This document shows positions 31,729 through 40,126 of a DNA stretch of 64,000 bases, piece by piece. The notes beneath the pieces were generated by a model, which saw only the letters and a program-made list of their open reading frames with translations, was not told the DNA's origin and did not search any database. Position 1 is the first letter of the stretch; each line of letters opens with the position of its first letter. The translations under genes were made by a program, and so were the position numbers. Location: positions 1,736,001-1,800,000 of the forward strand of contig NZ_FOYT01000001.1 in NCBI RefSeq assembly GCF_900112175.1, given 5' to 3'. The DNA comes from Halogeometricum rufum. Its GTDB lineage: Archaea; Halobacteriota; Halobacteria; Halobacteriales; Haloferacaceae.

Positions 31729-32985
31729 ATGAGCGAGGAGGCGAACCCGTTCGAGAGTCTACAGGAACAGATAGACGACGCGGCCGCGTATTTGGACGTC
31801 AGCGACGACGTGCTCGAACGACTGAAGCACCCCGAGCGAGTTCTCGAACTGAACCTCTCGGTCGACATGGACGACGGGACGACGAACCGGTACCGGGCGT
31901 TCCGGTCGCAGTTCAACGGCGACCGCGGCCCGTACAAGGGCGGCATCCGCTACCACCCGAACGTCTCGCGCGACGAAGTGAAGGCCCTCTCGGGGTGGAT
32001 GGTGTACAAGTGCGCCGTCGTCGACATCCCGTACGGCGGCGGGAAGGGCGGCATCGTCATCGACCCGCGCGCGCACTCGGCCGCCGAACTCGAACGCATC
32101 ACGCGGTCGTTCGCGAAGGAACTCCGCCCCCTCGTCGGCGAGGACCAGGACATCCCCGCGCCGGACGTGAACACCGGCCAGCGAGAGATGAACTGGATAA
32201 AGGACACCTACGAGAAACTCGAACACACGACGGCACCGGGCGTCGTCACGGGCAAGGCCATCTCCTCCGGCGGGAGCGAGGGCCGCGTGGAGGCGACGGG
32301 CCGGTCGACGATGTTCACCGCCCGCGAGGCGTTCGACTACCTCGACGTCGAGATGGAGGGTGCCACCGTCGCCGTGCAGGGGTACGGGAACGCCGGGTCC
32401 GTCGCGGCGAAACTCCTCGAGGACATCGGCGCGAACGTCGTCGCCGTCTCCGACTCCGGCGGCGCCGTCTACAGGGAGGGCGGCCTCGACACGAGAGCGG
32501 TCAAGGAGTTCAAGCGCGAGACGGGGTCCGTCACGGGCTACGACGAGGCCGACGAGGAGATGTCGAACGACGACCTGCTCACCCTCGACGTGGACCTCCT
32601 CGTCCCCGCGGCGTTGGAGAACGCCATCGACGGCGACTTGGCGCAGGACGTGCAGGCGGACGTCATCGTCGAAGCCGCGAACGGGCCCCTCACGCCGGAC
32701 GCCGACGACGTTCTCACCGAACGCGACGTCCACGTCTTCCCCGACATCCTCGCCAACGCGGGCGGCGTCACCGTCTCGTACTTCGAGTGGGTCCAGAACC
32801 GCCAGCGCTTCCACTGGACCGAAGAACGCGTCAACGACGAACTCGAACGCGTCATCACCGAGGCGTTCGACACCCTCGTCGACGCCTACGAGACCCACGA
32901 CCTGCCGAACTTCCGCACCGCCGCGTACGTCGTCGCCATCCGTCGCGTCGTCGACGCGTACACGGACAACGGCAACTGGCCCTGA
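31729..32985 (+). CDS. gdhB: Glutamate dehydrogenase (Glu/Leu/Phe/Val family)
   Basis: A 418-residue enzyme with the family features: substrate region [11 protein letters not shown], the catalytic Lys in [13 protein letters not shown] (about 104-115), the DVNTGQREM segment, and the nucleotide-binding fold opening [17 protein letters not shown]. Hexameric enzymes of this type interconvert glutamate and 2-oxoglutarate with ammonia. Specificity for glutamate rather than another amino acid is likely from length and motifs, and NAD or NADP use is not settled. Haloarchaea usually carry several paralogs, so the B designation is tentative. A 19-base repeat copies its stop codon four times. Confidence 0.9.
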   Translation: MSEEANPFESLQEQIDDAAAYLDVSDDVLERLKHPERVLELNLSVDMDDGTTNRYRAFRSQFNGDRGPYKGGIRYHPNVSRDEVKALSGWMVYKCAVVDIPYGGGKGGIVIDPRAHSAAELERITRSFAKELRPLVGEDQDIPAPDVNTGQREMNWIKDTYEKLEHTTAPGVVTGKAISSGGSEGRVEATGRSTMFTAREAFDYLDVEMEGATVAVQGYGNAGSVAAKLLEDIGANVVAVSDSGGAVYREGGLDTRAVKEFKRETGSVTGYDEADEEMSNDDLLTLDVDLLVPAALENAIDGDLAQDVQADVIVEAANGPLTPDADDVLTERDVHVFPDILANAGGVTVSYFEWVQNRQRFHWTEERVNDELERVITEAFDTLVDAYETHDLPNFRTAAYVVAIRRVVDAYTDNGNWP

Positions 32986-33047
32986 GACGCGCAACCGGCC
33001 CTGAGACGCGCAACCGGCCCTGAGACGCACAATCGGCCCTGAGTCGC
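32972..33047 (+). repeat. 19-base tandem repeat copying the gdh stop codon
   Basis: Four units of GCAACYGGCCCTGAGACGC run from 32972 to 33047. The first unit is the true gene end (Asn-Trp-Pro-stop); the next units repeat CCCTGA, giving four stop codons in the same repeat phase. The last unit has three changes. Confidence 0.9.
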
Positions 33048-33150
33048 CGTGACGGCCGGCGAACGCGACGCGGCGGCGACTGCTTCGACCCGAACCGCGG
33101 TTCCGACCCGTCGCGGAAAGACCTATCACAGGGAACGCTGAACTTCGGCC

Positions 33151-33888
33151 GTGTCCTTCACCGAACTCATCGCGAACGTCGAACGGAGCGAGAAAACCCT
33201 CGTCGTCCACAACGCCGACCCGGAGACGGTCGAGTCGGTCGTCGAACGCTTCGCCGACCGGAACGTGCGGGTCGTGACGGCGTCGACGGCGTCGGGACCG
33301 CCGGACTACGCCGTCCTCGCGGACGGTGACCGCGTGCTCTCCACGACGTCGCTGTCGGAACTCGTCCCCGACGGCGGGACGCCGCGGACGCCCGCGTTCG
33401 CCGTGCGGCCGTACCGACCCATCCTCGACGAGTTGGACGAGACGACTTTCTCCTCCTACGACGCCGGGCGGATGCTCGCGGCCTCCCGCGAGATAGAGGA
33501 CCGCGCGTGGCGGATGGGCGGGACGCTCTACGCGGGGTTCCAGCGTTACTCCCGCCTCGAACCTCAGCTTTCGGTGTACGAGCAGTTGGGTTCGCGACCC
33601 GACCTCGACGTGACCGCGTTCGGCTACCCCGACGCCGAACTCTCCGACCACGGGGACGCGTTCGACGTCGTCCCCGACGAGGGCGCGGAGATGCGGAACG
33701 TCTGGTTCGTCGCCCACGACGGCGGCGGCGACGACGACGCGAAGTCCGCGCTGGTCGCCGAGGAACGCGAACCCAGACGGTTCTACGGGTTCTGGACGTA
33801 CGACCCCGCCACCGTCGACTACGTGTTCGACCACGTGAACGACGCCTTCCTCGGCGGGTCGGAGACGCGGCGGACGGCGGGTGGCTGA
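33151..33888 (+). CDS. DICT sensory domain protein
   Basis: A 245-residue protein starting at GTG. Features include the N-terminal ERSEKTLVVHNADPETVESVVERF, then LADGDRVLSTTSLSEL, and a C-terminal YPDAELSDHGDAFDVV / NVWFVAHDGGGDDD segment. This matches the DICT domain (found in diguanylate cyclases and two-component systems), which in haloarchaea often occurs alone. There is no DNA-binding, kinase or cyclase domain. It may sense a ligand and pass the signal to another protein; the ligand is unknown. Confidence 0.75.
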   Translation: MSFTELIANVERSEKTLVVHNADPETVESVVERFADRNVRVVTASTASGPPDYAVLADGDRVLSTTSLSELVPDGGTPRTPAFAVRPYRPILDELDETTFSSYDAGRMLAASREIEDRAWRMGGTLYAGFQRYSRLEPQLSVYEQLGSRPDLDVTAFGYPDAELSDHGDAFDVVPDEGAEMRNVWFVAHDGGGDDDAKSALVAEEREPRRFYGFWTYDPATVDYVFDHVNDAFLGGSETRRTAGG

Positions 33889-34017
33889 CCCGAGTCGGTT
33901 CGCGGCGGACGGCCCGACGAGTCGGCGTCGTCGCGAGCGGGAATCCACGGACGTGCATATTTCACCCACGATTCGAAGCCGAGTGATTCAAGTCGGTCCA
34001 CGACCCGCTATCCGACG

Positions 34018-34932
34018 ATGCGTCAGGACCACCTCATCTCCGCGACTCAACTGTCGCGGGACGACGTCGAGGCGGTGCTCGACCGCGCGGCGGACATCGA
34101 CGCCGACCCGGCGGCGTGGCGGCAGCGACACGCCGGAACGGTACTCGGGCTGTGCTTTTTCGAACCCAGCACCCGCACGCGGATGAGCTTCGACACCGCG
34201 ATGAAGCGGTTGGGCGGCAGAACCGTCGACATGGGACCGGTCGACTCCACGTCGGTGAAGAAGGGCGAGAGCCTCGCCGACACCGTTCGCGTCGTCGAGG
34301 GCTACGCGGACGCCATCGTCCTCCGGCACCCCCTAGAGGGCGCGGCGAAGATGGCCGCCGAGTTCGTCGACGTGCCCGTCATCAACGCGGGCGACGGCGC
34401 CGGCCAGCACCCCACCCAGACGCTCTTGGACCTGTACACGATTCGGGAGAACGCCGGACTGGACGACCTCACTATCGGCGTCATGGGCGACCTGAAGTAC
34501 GGCCGGACGGTCCACTCGTTGGCCGAGGCGTTGACCAACTTCGACGTCCGTCAGCACTTCATCAGCCCCGAGAGTCTGCAACTCCCCCGCAGCGTCCGCT
34601 ACGACCTCCACGACGCGGGCGCGCAGGTCCGCGAACACACCGAGTTGGCGGAGGTGCTCCCGGAACTCGACGTACTCTACGTGACGCGCATCCAGCGCGA
34701 ACGCTTCCCCGACGAGAACGAGTACCGGAAAGTCGCCGGGCAGTACCAGATAGACGCCGACGACCTCGCGGCCGCCAAGGAGTCGCTGACGGTGATGCAC
34801 CCGCTCCCCCGCGTGGACGAAATCGCCCCCGAGGTGGACGAGACGGCCCACGCCAAGTACTTCGAACAGGCACACAACGCCGTCCCGGTGCGGATGGCGC
34901 TGCTCGACATGTTGCTGGAGGGCCACCGATGA
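34018..34932 (+). CDS. pyrB: Aspartate carbamoyltransferase catalytic chain
   Basis: A 304-residue enzyme. The carbamoyl-phosphate loop is [12 protein letters not shown] (about 45-56), the KKGES loop supplies a Lys from the neighbouring subunit, and [11 protein letters not shown] and the [10 protein letters not shown] near the end are aspartate-binding residues. It forms carbamoyl aspartate, the first step committed to pyrimidine synthesis. Its stop overlaps the ATG of the regulatory chain gene by four bases, so the two subunits are translated together. A GCATATTTC element lies about 60 bases before the ATG. Confidence 0.96.
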   Translation: MRQDHLISATQLSRDDVEAVLDRAADIDADPAAWRQRHAGTVLGLCFFEPSTRTRMSFDTAMKRLGGRTVDMGPVDSTSVKKGESLADTVRVVEGYADAIVLRHPLEGAAKMAAEFVDVPVINAGDGAGQHPTQTLLDLYTIRENAGLDDLTIGVMGDLKYGRTVHSLAEALTNFDVRQHFISPESLQLPRSVRYDLHDAGAQVREHTELAEVLPELDVLYVTRIQRERFPDENEYRKVAGQYQIDADDLAAAKESLTVMHPLPRVDEIAPEVDETAHAKYFEQAHNAVPVRMALLDMLLEGHR

Positions 34933-35393
34933 GCGAGAAAGAACTCCGCGTCTCGAAGATTCGCGACGGCACCGTCATCGACCACCTCACCGCGGGACAG
35001 GCGCTGAACGTCCTCGCCATCCTCGGCATCGACGGCTCCGGCGGCGAGGCCGTCTCCATCGGGATGAACGTGCCGTCGGACCGCCTCGCCCGCAAGGACA
35101 TCGTGAAGGTCGAGGGGAGAGAACTGAGTCAGTCCGAGGTGGACGTCCTCTCGGTCATCTCTCCGGAGGCGACCATCAACATCGTCCGCGACTACGAAGT
35201 CGTCGACAAGAAGCGCGTCGAACGCCCCGAGGAGGTGACGGGCGTCCTCTCCTGCCCGAACCGCAACTGCATCACGAACGCCGACGAACCGGTCGTCTCC
35301 CGGTTCGAGGTGCTCTCGGACGGCCTCCGCTGCGGCTACTGCGGCAGCATCGTCCGCGAGGACGAGGTGGCCGCGAACCTCGACGTGAACTGA
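34929..35393 (+). CDS. pyrI: Aspartate carbamoyltransferase regulatory chain
   Basis: A 154-residue protein. The N-terminal nucleotide-binding domain ([20 protein letters not shown]) is followed by a zinc domain with four cysteines as CPNRNC and CGYCG. This is the allosteric chain of class B aspartate carbamoyltransferase, which binds CTP and ATP and passes the signal to PyrB. It overlaps pyrB by ATGA, fitting the expected equal-subunit complex. Confidence 0.96.
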   Translation: MSEKELRVSKIRDGTVIDHLTAGQALNVLAILGIDGSGGEAVSIGMNVPSDRLARKDIVKVEGRELSQSEVDVLSVISPEATINIVRDYEVVDKKRVERPEEVTGVLSCPNRNCITNADEPVVSRFEVLSDGLRCGYCGSIVREDEVAANLDVN

Positions 35394-35578
35394 CCCCGCG
35401 CGTCCGCGTCGGGTGGTTCCCCCGGCGCAGAGTCGGAGCGACCCGCGCTCGGCCGATTCGGACGGAGAGACGACAACGTCGTTCGCTGGCCGGAACGTCA
35501 GTTTCGATGTCCGCTTCACGTTCCCGTCCGTCGGAACGAGGGGAAATCACTTTGTACCGAACCGACGTACGGTAGTGT
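35394..35578. other. Intergenic region after pyrI
   Basis: No gene or strong structure is seen. The last 30 bases carry an ACTTTGTACC element about 27 bases before the small membrane protein start, a weak TATA-like match. Confidence 0.45.
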
Positions 35579-35683
35579 ATGTCCGGAAAAGCAAAACTGC
35601 TCTTCGTACTCGCACTGGTCGCCGTCGTCTACGTCCTCGTCTCCGGCGGGTCCGAACCCGTCGAAGTCGAAGTCGAGGAGTGA
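35579..35683 (+). CDS. 34-residue single-helix membrane protein
   Basis: The gene encodes a Lys-containing start (MSGKAKL), one hydrophobic helix (LLFVLALVAVVYVLVSG) and a short acidic tail (EPVEVEVEE). Charge distribution puts the N terminus in the cytoplasm. A TATA-like ACTTTGTACC at the leaderless distance supports it. It is too short for a family to be recognised; such small membrane proteins often modulate a larger complex. Confidence 0.6.
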   Translation: MSGKAKLLFVLALVAVVYVLVSGGSEPVEVEVEE

Positions 35684-35796
35684 GCCGTCGGCACAGACGA
35701 ACCGCCCGCGAACCACCTCCGTTTCTTTCGACGCCGCGCCCGCAGTGACGACGCCCGAACGAACGACTCATGCCGTTCGCTCGGCAACGTCGGTGC

Positions 35797-36672
35797 ATGT
35801 ACGGCGTCGTCACGCGAAACCCCGACGAGGTGGAGTGGCCCGACTTCGACCGGGCGTTCTACGAGGTCAAAGACGTCACCGGCCGGGCGGCCGAACCGCT
35901 CCCGGAGGCGGTGAACATGGTGTCGTGCTTCGGCGACACCGCCGCCGCGAACAGCAACCCCGAACTCGTCCCGGTGGACGGCGAGGGCGAACGCGCCACG
36001 CGCGACCAGCGTTACTTCGACTGGGCGTACATCTGCCCGACGAACGAGAACTACCGGTCGGGCCTCCTCGAAATCGTCGCGGACTGCGCCGCCGAGAACC
36101 CCGACGTGCGACTGGACGACGTGGGCTTCCCCCGCGACGGTTACTGTCGCTGCGACCGGTGCGAACGCCTGTTCGCCGAGTGGGTCGACGCCGAGGGACG
36201 GGACGGCGACGACGACGACTGGTACGAGTGGCGCGCCGAGGTGATAACCGAGTTCGTCGCGGAGGCGGCCGACCGCATCCCCGGCCGGACGTACCTGACG
36301 CTGTACCCCGACCCGTATCCGGGGCATCTCTACCGCCGCGCCGGACTCGATATCGAGGCTCTCGCCGAGTACGTCGACGAGTTCGTCGTCCCCCTCTACG
36401 ATATCCACTACGGAACGACGTACTGGCTGGAGACCATCGCCAAGGGGTTCCGGTCGCTGCTCGACCCCCTCGACGTGCCGTTCGCCATCGAACTGTACGC
36501 CGTCGACGCGGAGATGGAACTGGACGACCTCATTCACGCGACGGAGGTGGCCGAGTCCTACGCGGAGAACGTCTTCTTCGGCTACGACGCCTCGAACGCC
36601 GCCGCCGCACTCCGGCGGAAGCGCGCGGACCAGCAAGACGGCGTCACGCACCGCCCCGACGACGACGAGTGA
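35797..36672 (+). CDS. Uncharacterised haloarchaeal protein with barrel-like fold and CxxC
   Basis: A protein of about 291 residues from the ATG opening MYGVVTRNPDEVEWPDFDRAF; an ATG nine codons upstream is also possible. The middle reads DWAYICPTNENYRSGLLEIVADCAAENPDVRLDDVGFPRDGYCRC, then a CxxC (CRCDRC), and later strands such as RTYLTLYPDPYPGHLYRRAGL and FVVPLYDIHYG. The alternation of strands and helices, with Tyr/Asp-rich loops after the strands, suggests a TIM barrel like those of glycoside-hydrolase-related proteins. No catalytic residues can be named. Function unknown. Confidence 0.72.
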   Translation: MYGVVTRNPDEVEWPDFDRAFYEVKDVTGRAAEPLPEAVNMVSCFGDTAAANSNPELVPVDGEGERATRDQRYFDWAYICPTNENYRSGLLEIVADCAAENPDVRLDDVGFPRDGYCRCDRCERLFAEWVDAEGRDGDDDDWYEWRAEVITEFVAEAADRIPGRTYLTLYPDPYPGHLYRRAGLDIEALAEYVDEFVVPLYDIHYGTTYWLETIAKGFRSLLDPLDVPFAIELYAVDAEMELDDLIHATEVAESYAENVFFGYDASNAAAALRRKRADQQDGVTHRPDDDE

Positions 36673-36738
36673 GGGTCCGGTCGGCCGCGAGAGACGAGTG
36701 CGCGTCCGTTTCGACGGTCCGTGTGCGTCGGTCCGTTC

Positions 36739-36852
36739 TCAGATGACGCCCGCGAGGAACGCGACGACGACGACGCCGGCGACGAAGACGAGGAAGGCGA
36801 AGACGAACAACCCGAAGATGAGTCGCCGTTGCCCACCGGTCGGTTCTGCCAT
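36739..36852 (-). CDS. 37-residue single-helix membrane protein
   Basis: The gene encodes MAEPTGGQRRLIFG, then one long hydrophobic helix rich in Phe and Val ending Phe-Leu-Ala-Gly-Val-Ile at the stop. The two Arg before the helix place the N terminus in the cytoplasm. Strong support comes from GTATTTATCC on the minus strand 22-31 bases before the ATG. The family is not named. Confidence 0.7.
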   Translation of the reverse strand: MAEPTGGQRRLIFGLFVFAFLVFVAGVVVVAFLAGVI

Positions 36853-36873
36853 GGTCGCATCGTAGGACCGGAC

Positions 36874-36883
36874 GGATAAATAC
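36874..36883 (-). promoter_or_regulatory. TATA box of the 37-residue membrane protein gene
   Basis: GTATTTATCC on the minus strand is a good TATA match at leaderless distance from the ATG at 36852, the main reason to accept this tiny gene. Confidence 0.6.
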
Positions 36884-36939
36884 TGACTGCCGACGCGGGG
36901 TCGCGACCCCTCGGCGTCGGTCGGTCAGCGGGGACGCGG

Positions 36940-37662
36940 CTACAGTTCTTCGAGTGGGTCGGCGTTGCCGTAGAACGGGTCCGGCCCGTCCGTCGGCGCG
37001 GTCCACTCGGCGGCGTTCGCCAACACGTCGCGGATGTCGTCGCGGTAGTAGATGGGGTACGTCTCGTGACCCGGGCGGAAGTAGAACACCCTGCCCGACC
37101 CGCGGTTGTAACAACACCCCGACCGGAACACCTCGCCGCCCTCGAACCAACTGGTGAAGACGAGTTCGTCCGGCGCGGGCACGTCGAACCGTTCGCCGTA
37201 CATCTCCGCCTCGGGAATCTCGATCTGTTCGGGGAGGCCGTCGGCGATGGGGTGGCCCGGTTCGATGACCCACAGACGCTCGCGTTCGTCGGCCTCGCGC
37301 CACTTCAGCGCACAGGAGGTGCCCATGAGCGACTTGAACGGCTTCGAGTAGTGCGCCGAGTGGAGGACGAGCAGTCCCATCCCGTCGCGGACGCGTTCGA
37401 CCACGCGTTCGACGACGTGGTCGGCCACCTCGTCGTGCGCGCGGTGGCCCCACCACGTCAGCACGTCCGTCTCGTCGAGGACGCCCTCGGTCAGGCCGTG
37501 TTCGGGGTCGTCCAGCGTGGCCGTTCGCGTCTCGAACCCGCGTTCCTCGAAGCCCGCGGCGATGGCCTCGTGGATGCCGTCGGGGTACACCTCGGCCACC
37601 GCCTCGCTGTCGCGTTCGTGTCGGTACTCGTTCCAGACTGTGACGGAGAGGTCCGCGCTCAT
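36940..37662 (-). CDS. ThuA-like (trehalose utilisation family) protein
   Basis: A 240-residue protein with a glutamine-amidotransferase-like flavodoxin fold. The features fit Thu[24 protein letters not shown] near residue 70, [20 protein letters not shown], then [23 protein letters not shown] and the C-terminal [16 protein letters not shown]. ThuA-like proteins are linked to trehalose or related sugar use in bacteria, but the reaction is unknown and many copies are not tied to sugars. The start is set at the ATG opening [16 protein letters not shown]; an ATG nine codons upstream is possible. Confidence 0.82.
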   Translation of the reverse strand: MSADLSVTVWNEYRHERDSEAVAEVYPDGIHEAIAAGFEERGFETRTATLDDPEHGLTEGVLDETDVLTWWGHRAHDEVADHVVERVVERVRDGMGLLVLHSAHYSKPFKSLMGTSCALKWREADERERLWVIEPGHPIADGLPEQIEIPEAEMYGERFDVPAPDELVFTSWFEGGEVFRSGCCYNRGSGRVFYFRPGHETYPIYYRDDIRDVLANAAEWTAPTDGPDPFYGNADPLEEL

Positions 37663-37800
37663 GTCTCGTCGGACTCGGGGACCGGTCAAGTAGCCTCCGT
37701 TCCCGCGGCTTCGTCACCGTCGCCGCGCCCGCGACCCACCCCGGCGTCGGCGACGCGCGACCGGCGCATCGTTCAAACCGTTCGGCTCCTAACGGCGGTC

Positions 37801-38199
37801 GTGAACCGTTCAGACCCGTCGGACGCCGTCCTCCATCCCGAGGACCGCGAGCGAGACGAATCGGGACCGTGGCGCGCGCTCTTCCTGACCGGCGCGTTCG
37901 CGTGGACGCTCCTCGCCGTCCTCGACTGGCGCGTCCTCCAGTCGGGGACGTTCCTGTGGGCGACGGTCCGGTCGGCGTACACGCTGCTTCTGGCACCGCT
38001 GTCGGCGGCCGCACTGCTGCAGGACACCCGCGCCCTCGCCGCCGCCGGAGTCGAGTTCGGCCGCGCCAAGTGGGTCTACGCGGCCGTCGCGCTCTTCTTT
38101 CCGCCCGTCTGCGTCGCCTACCTCCTGCACCGTCGCCGGCGCGTTCGCTCGCTCGGCGGCCGCGACGACGGACCGCCGGCCGGCGACGACACCGGCTGA
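37801..38199 (+). CDS. Small membrane protein of unknown function
   Basis: A 132-residue protein from a GTG start. An acidic N-terminal third is followed by three hydrophobic helices (ALFLTGAFAWTLLAVLDW, YTLLLAPLSAAALLQ, YAAVALFFPPVCVAYLL) and a basic segment HRRRRVRS, which marks the cytoplasmic side. No family is recognised. The stop is directly adjacent to the stop of the convergent enoyl-CoA hydratase gene. Confidence 0.65.
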   Translation: MNRSDPSDAVLHPEDRERDESGPWRALFLTGAFAWTLLAVLDWRVLQSGTFLWATVRSAYTLLLAPLSAAALLQDTRALAAAGVEFGRAKWVYAAVALFFPPVCVAYLLHRRRRVRSLGGRDDGPPAGDDTG

Positions 38200-38997
38200 C
38201 TACCGGCCGCCGAACTCCGGGTCGCGGCGTTCGAGGAAGGCGTCGACGCCCTCCTCGTGGTCGGCCGTCTCGAACATCGCGCCCTGCGCGGCCGCCTCGT
38301 GTTCGATGGCTGTGTCGAGCGACACCTCGAACCCGCGCCGCATGAGCCGCTTCGACGTTCTGAGGGCCGCCGTCGGCCCGCCCGCTATCTCGCCGACGAA
38401 CGACTCGAAGTCGGCCTCGAAGTCGTCCTCGAAGACGCGGTTGGCCAGCCCCAACTCCGCGGCCCGGTCGGCGTCCAGAATCTCGCCGGTGTAGACGAGT
38501 TCCTTCGCCACGCCCGCGCCGACTTCGCGGGGCAGGAGGTAGGAGACGCCGGAGTCGACGGCCAGTCCGAGTTGCTCGAAGTTGAAGCCGATTCGGCCCT
38601 CCCCCGAGAAGACGCGCACGTCGCAGGCGAGAGCGAGGGCACCTCCCGCGCCGACGGCCGGGCCGTCTATCTTCGCCACCGTCGGGTACTCGCAGTCGTA
38701 GACGCGCTTGACGACGCCGGCTGTGTCGTCGATGACGTGCCGAACCGCCTCGTCGGTCGTCCACTCGTCGGCGCGGAGTTGGAGCATCGCGTTCACGTCG
38801 CCGCCGGCGCAGAACGCGTCGCCCGCGCCCTCGAAGACGACGCAGCGCGTGTCGTCGGCCAGCGAGTCGAGCGCCTCGCGGACGCCGGCGGTCACGTCCG
38901 TCGTCAGCGCGTTCCGCACGTCAGGCCGGTTCAGCGTCACTGTGGCGACGCCCGCCTCGCGAGACACGATAACCGCGTTGTCAGTTTCTTCCGACAT
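38200..38997 (-). CDS. Enoyl-CoA hydratase/isomerase family protein
   Basis: A 265-residue crotonase-fold enzyme. The oxyanion segments are GAGDAFCAGGDVNAM (about 56-70) and GPAVGAGGALALACDVR; the residue of the catalytic Glu equivalent lies in ADRAAELGLANRVFE. Members hydrate or isomerise enoyl-CoA in beta-oxidation, but the superfamily has many reactions. It is the last gene of the minus-strand men cluster, 112 bases after menC. CTTTTGTAG on the minus strand about 26 bases before the ATG suggests its own promoter, so it need not be part of menaquinone synthesis. Confidence 0.88.
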   Translation of the reverse strand: MSEETDNAVIVSREAGVATVTLNRPDVRNALTTDVTAGVREALDSLADDTRCVVFEGAGDAFCAGGDVNAMLQLRADEWTTDEAVRHVIDDTAGVVKRVYDCEYPTVAKIDGPAVGAGGALALACDVRVFSGEGRIGFNFEQLGLAVDSGVSYLLPREVGAGVAKELVYTGEILDADRAAELGLANRVFEDDFEADFESFVGEIAGGPTAALRTSKRLMRRGFEVSLDTAIEHEAAAQGAMFETADHEEGVDAFLERRDPEFGGR

Positions 38998-39032
38998 GGG
39001 CGGGTGGACGGCGGCGGTCTACAAAAGGTCAC

Positions 39033-39120
39033 GGTCGTCCGCGCAGTCTCCCGGGTCGCGGTCGGCGGTCAGCGGTCGTCCGCGCAGTCTCCCGGGTCGC
39101 GGCCGGCGGTCAGCGGTCGT
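39033..39120 (-). repeat. 41-base tandem repeat at the menC stop codon
   Basis: Units start at 39033 and 39074, with a truncated copy from 39115 onward in menC itself. Read in the menC direction each copy contains GGACGACCGCTGA, the codons for Asp-Asp-Arg-stop, so the end of the gene with its stop has been duplicated into the intergenic region. The two full units differ by one base. Confidence 0.88.
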
Positions 39121-40126
39121 CCACTCGGTACAACGGGTCGAGGGCGTCGCCCGCCAGTCCCGGGCCGTCGGGCACCGACATCCGTCCGTCGCGGACGGGC
39201 GCCGGGTCGGGGGCGAGGTCCTCGGCCAACAGCGACCCGGTGGCGAGGCCGCACGCCGGCACGTCCGGAATCGCACTCGCGACGTGAAGCGCGCCGAGGC
39301 GGGCCACCACGCCGTCGATTGTCGTCGTCACGACGGCGTCGACGCCCGCCTCGCGGGCCGCCCGCGCCGCCGACAGCGTCAGGTCCGGCCCGCCGAGCGC
39401 CATCGGTTTGAGGACCAGCACGTCCGCCGCGTCCGCGTCGAGGACCGCCCCCACCGAGTGGGCGGCCAGCGTCTCGTCCACGGCGACGCCGACGCCCCGG
39501 CCGCGGAGTTCGGCGTGTCCCGACAGGTCGTCGGCCGGGAGGGGTTGTTCGACGTACCGGACGCCGAGTTCGGCCGCCGCGTCGAGCATCGCCGCCGCCG
39601 TCTCGCGGTCCCACGCGCCGTTGGCGTCCGCGCGCAGTTCCGCGTCCGGGGCGGCGTCGCGGGCCGCCCGCAGGCGCGCCGCGTCGACGGCCGCGTCCCG
39701 CGCGCCGACTTTCACCTTCACCGCGTCGTAGCCCGACTCGACCGCCTCCCGCACCGACTCGGCCGTCTCGGCGGCCGTCCCGTCGCCGACGGTGGCGTTC
39801 ACCGGGACGGCGTCGGCGGCGTCGCCCGCGGCCAACTGCGCTCCGAGGGAGACGCCGGCCGCCCGCGCGTCGGCGTCGGCGCGGGCGAGCGAGACGCCGT
39901 GTCTCGCGGCGGGCGTCGTCGCGTCCGGGTCGCCCGCGTCGAGCGCCGTCCGACAGTCAGAGAGCGACTCCGTCCACCCCGGGAGCGGCGTCGCCTCGCC
40001 GAGGCCCGCACTCTGCGACGCCCCCTCGTCGGCCAGTCGCACGAGAAAGCCCTCGCGCGCCTCGATGGGGCCGTTCGCGGTGCCGAGCGGGTCCGACAGC
40101 GACAGCGAGAACGGGTCGAGACGCAT
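39110..40126 (-). CDS. menC: o-Succinylbenzoate synthase
   Basis: A 338-residue member of the enolase superfamily (mandelate racemase/muconate lactonising enzyme type). Catalytic Lys is expected in DAVKVKVGARD, the first metal-binding Asp in LRADANGAWD, then the Glu in VRYVEQPLP and Asp in VAVDETLA; a final Lys is in LVLKPMALGG. This set matches MenC, which dehydrates SHCHC to o-succinylbenzoate. The ATG overlaps the menA stop by one base (TGATG), so both are one operon, which supports the assignment over other superfamily reactions. Confidence 0.9.
   Translation of the reverse strand: MRLDPFSLSLSDPLGTANGPIEAREGFLVRLADEGASQSAGLGEATPLPGWTESLSDCRTALDAGDPDATTPAARHGVSLARADADARAAGVSLGAQLAAGDAADAVPVNATVGDGTAAETAESVREAVESGYDAVKVKVGARDAAVDAARLRAARDAAPDAELRADANGAWDRETAAAMLDAAAELGVRYVEQPLPADDLSGHAELRGRGVGVAVDETLAAHSVGAVLDADAADVLVLKPMALGGPDLTLSAARAAREAGVDAVVTTTIDGVVARLGALHVASAIPDVPACGLATGSLLAEDLAPDPAPVRDGRMSVPDGPGLAGDALDPLYRVDDR

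Noticed and set aside
32972-33047. CRISPR array or phage attachment site after gdh
   Set aside because: Head-to-tail 19-base copies with no spacers and no tRNA; better explained as a tandem duplication of the gene end.
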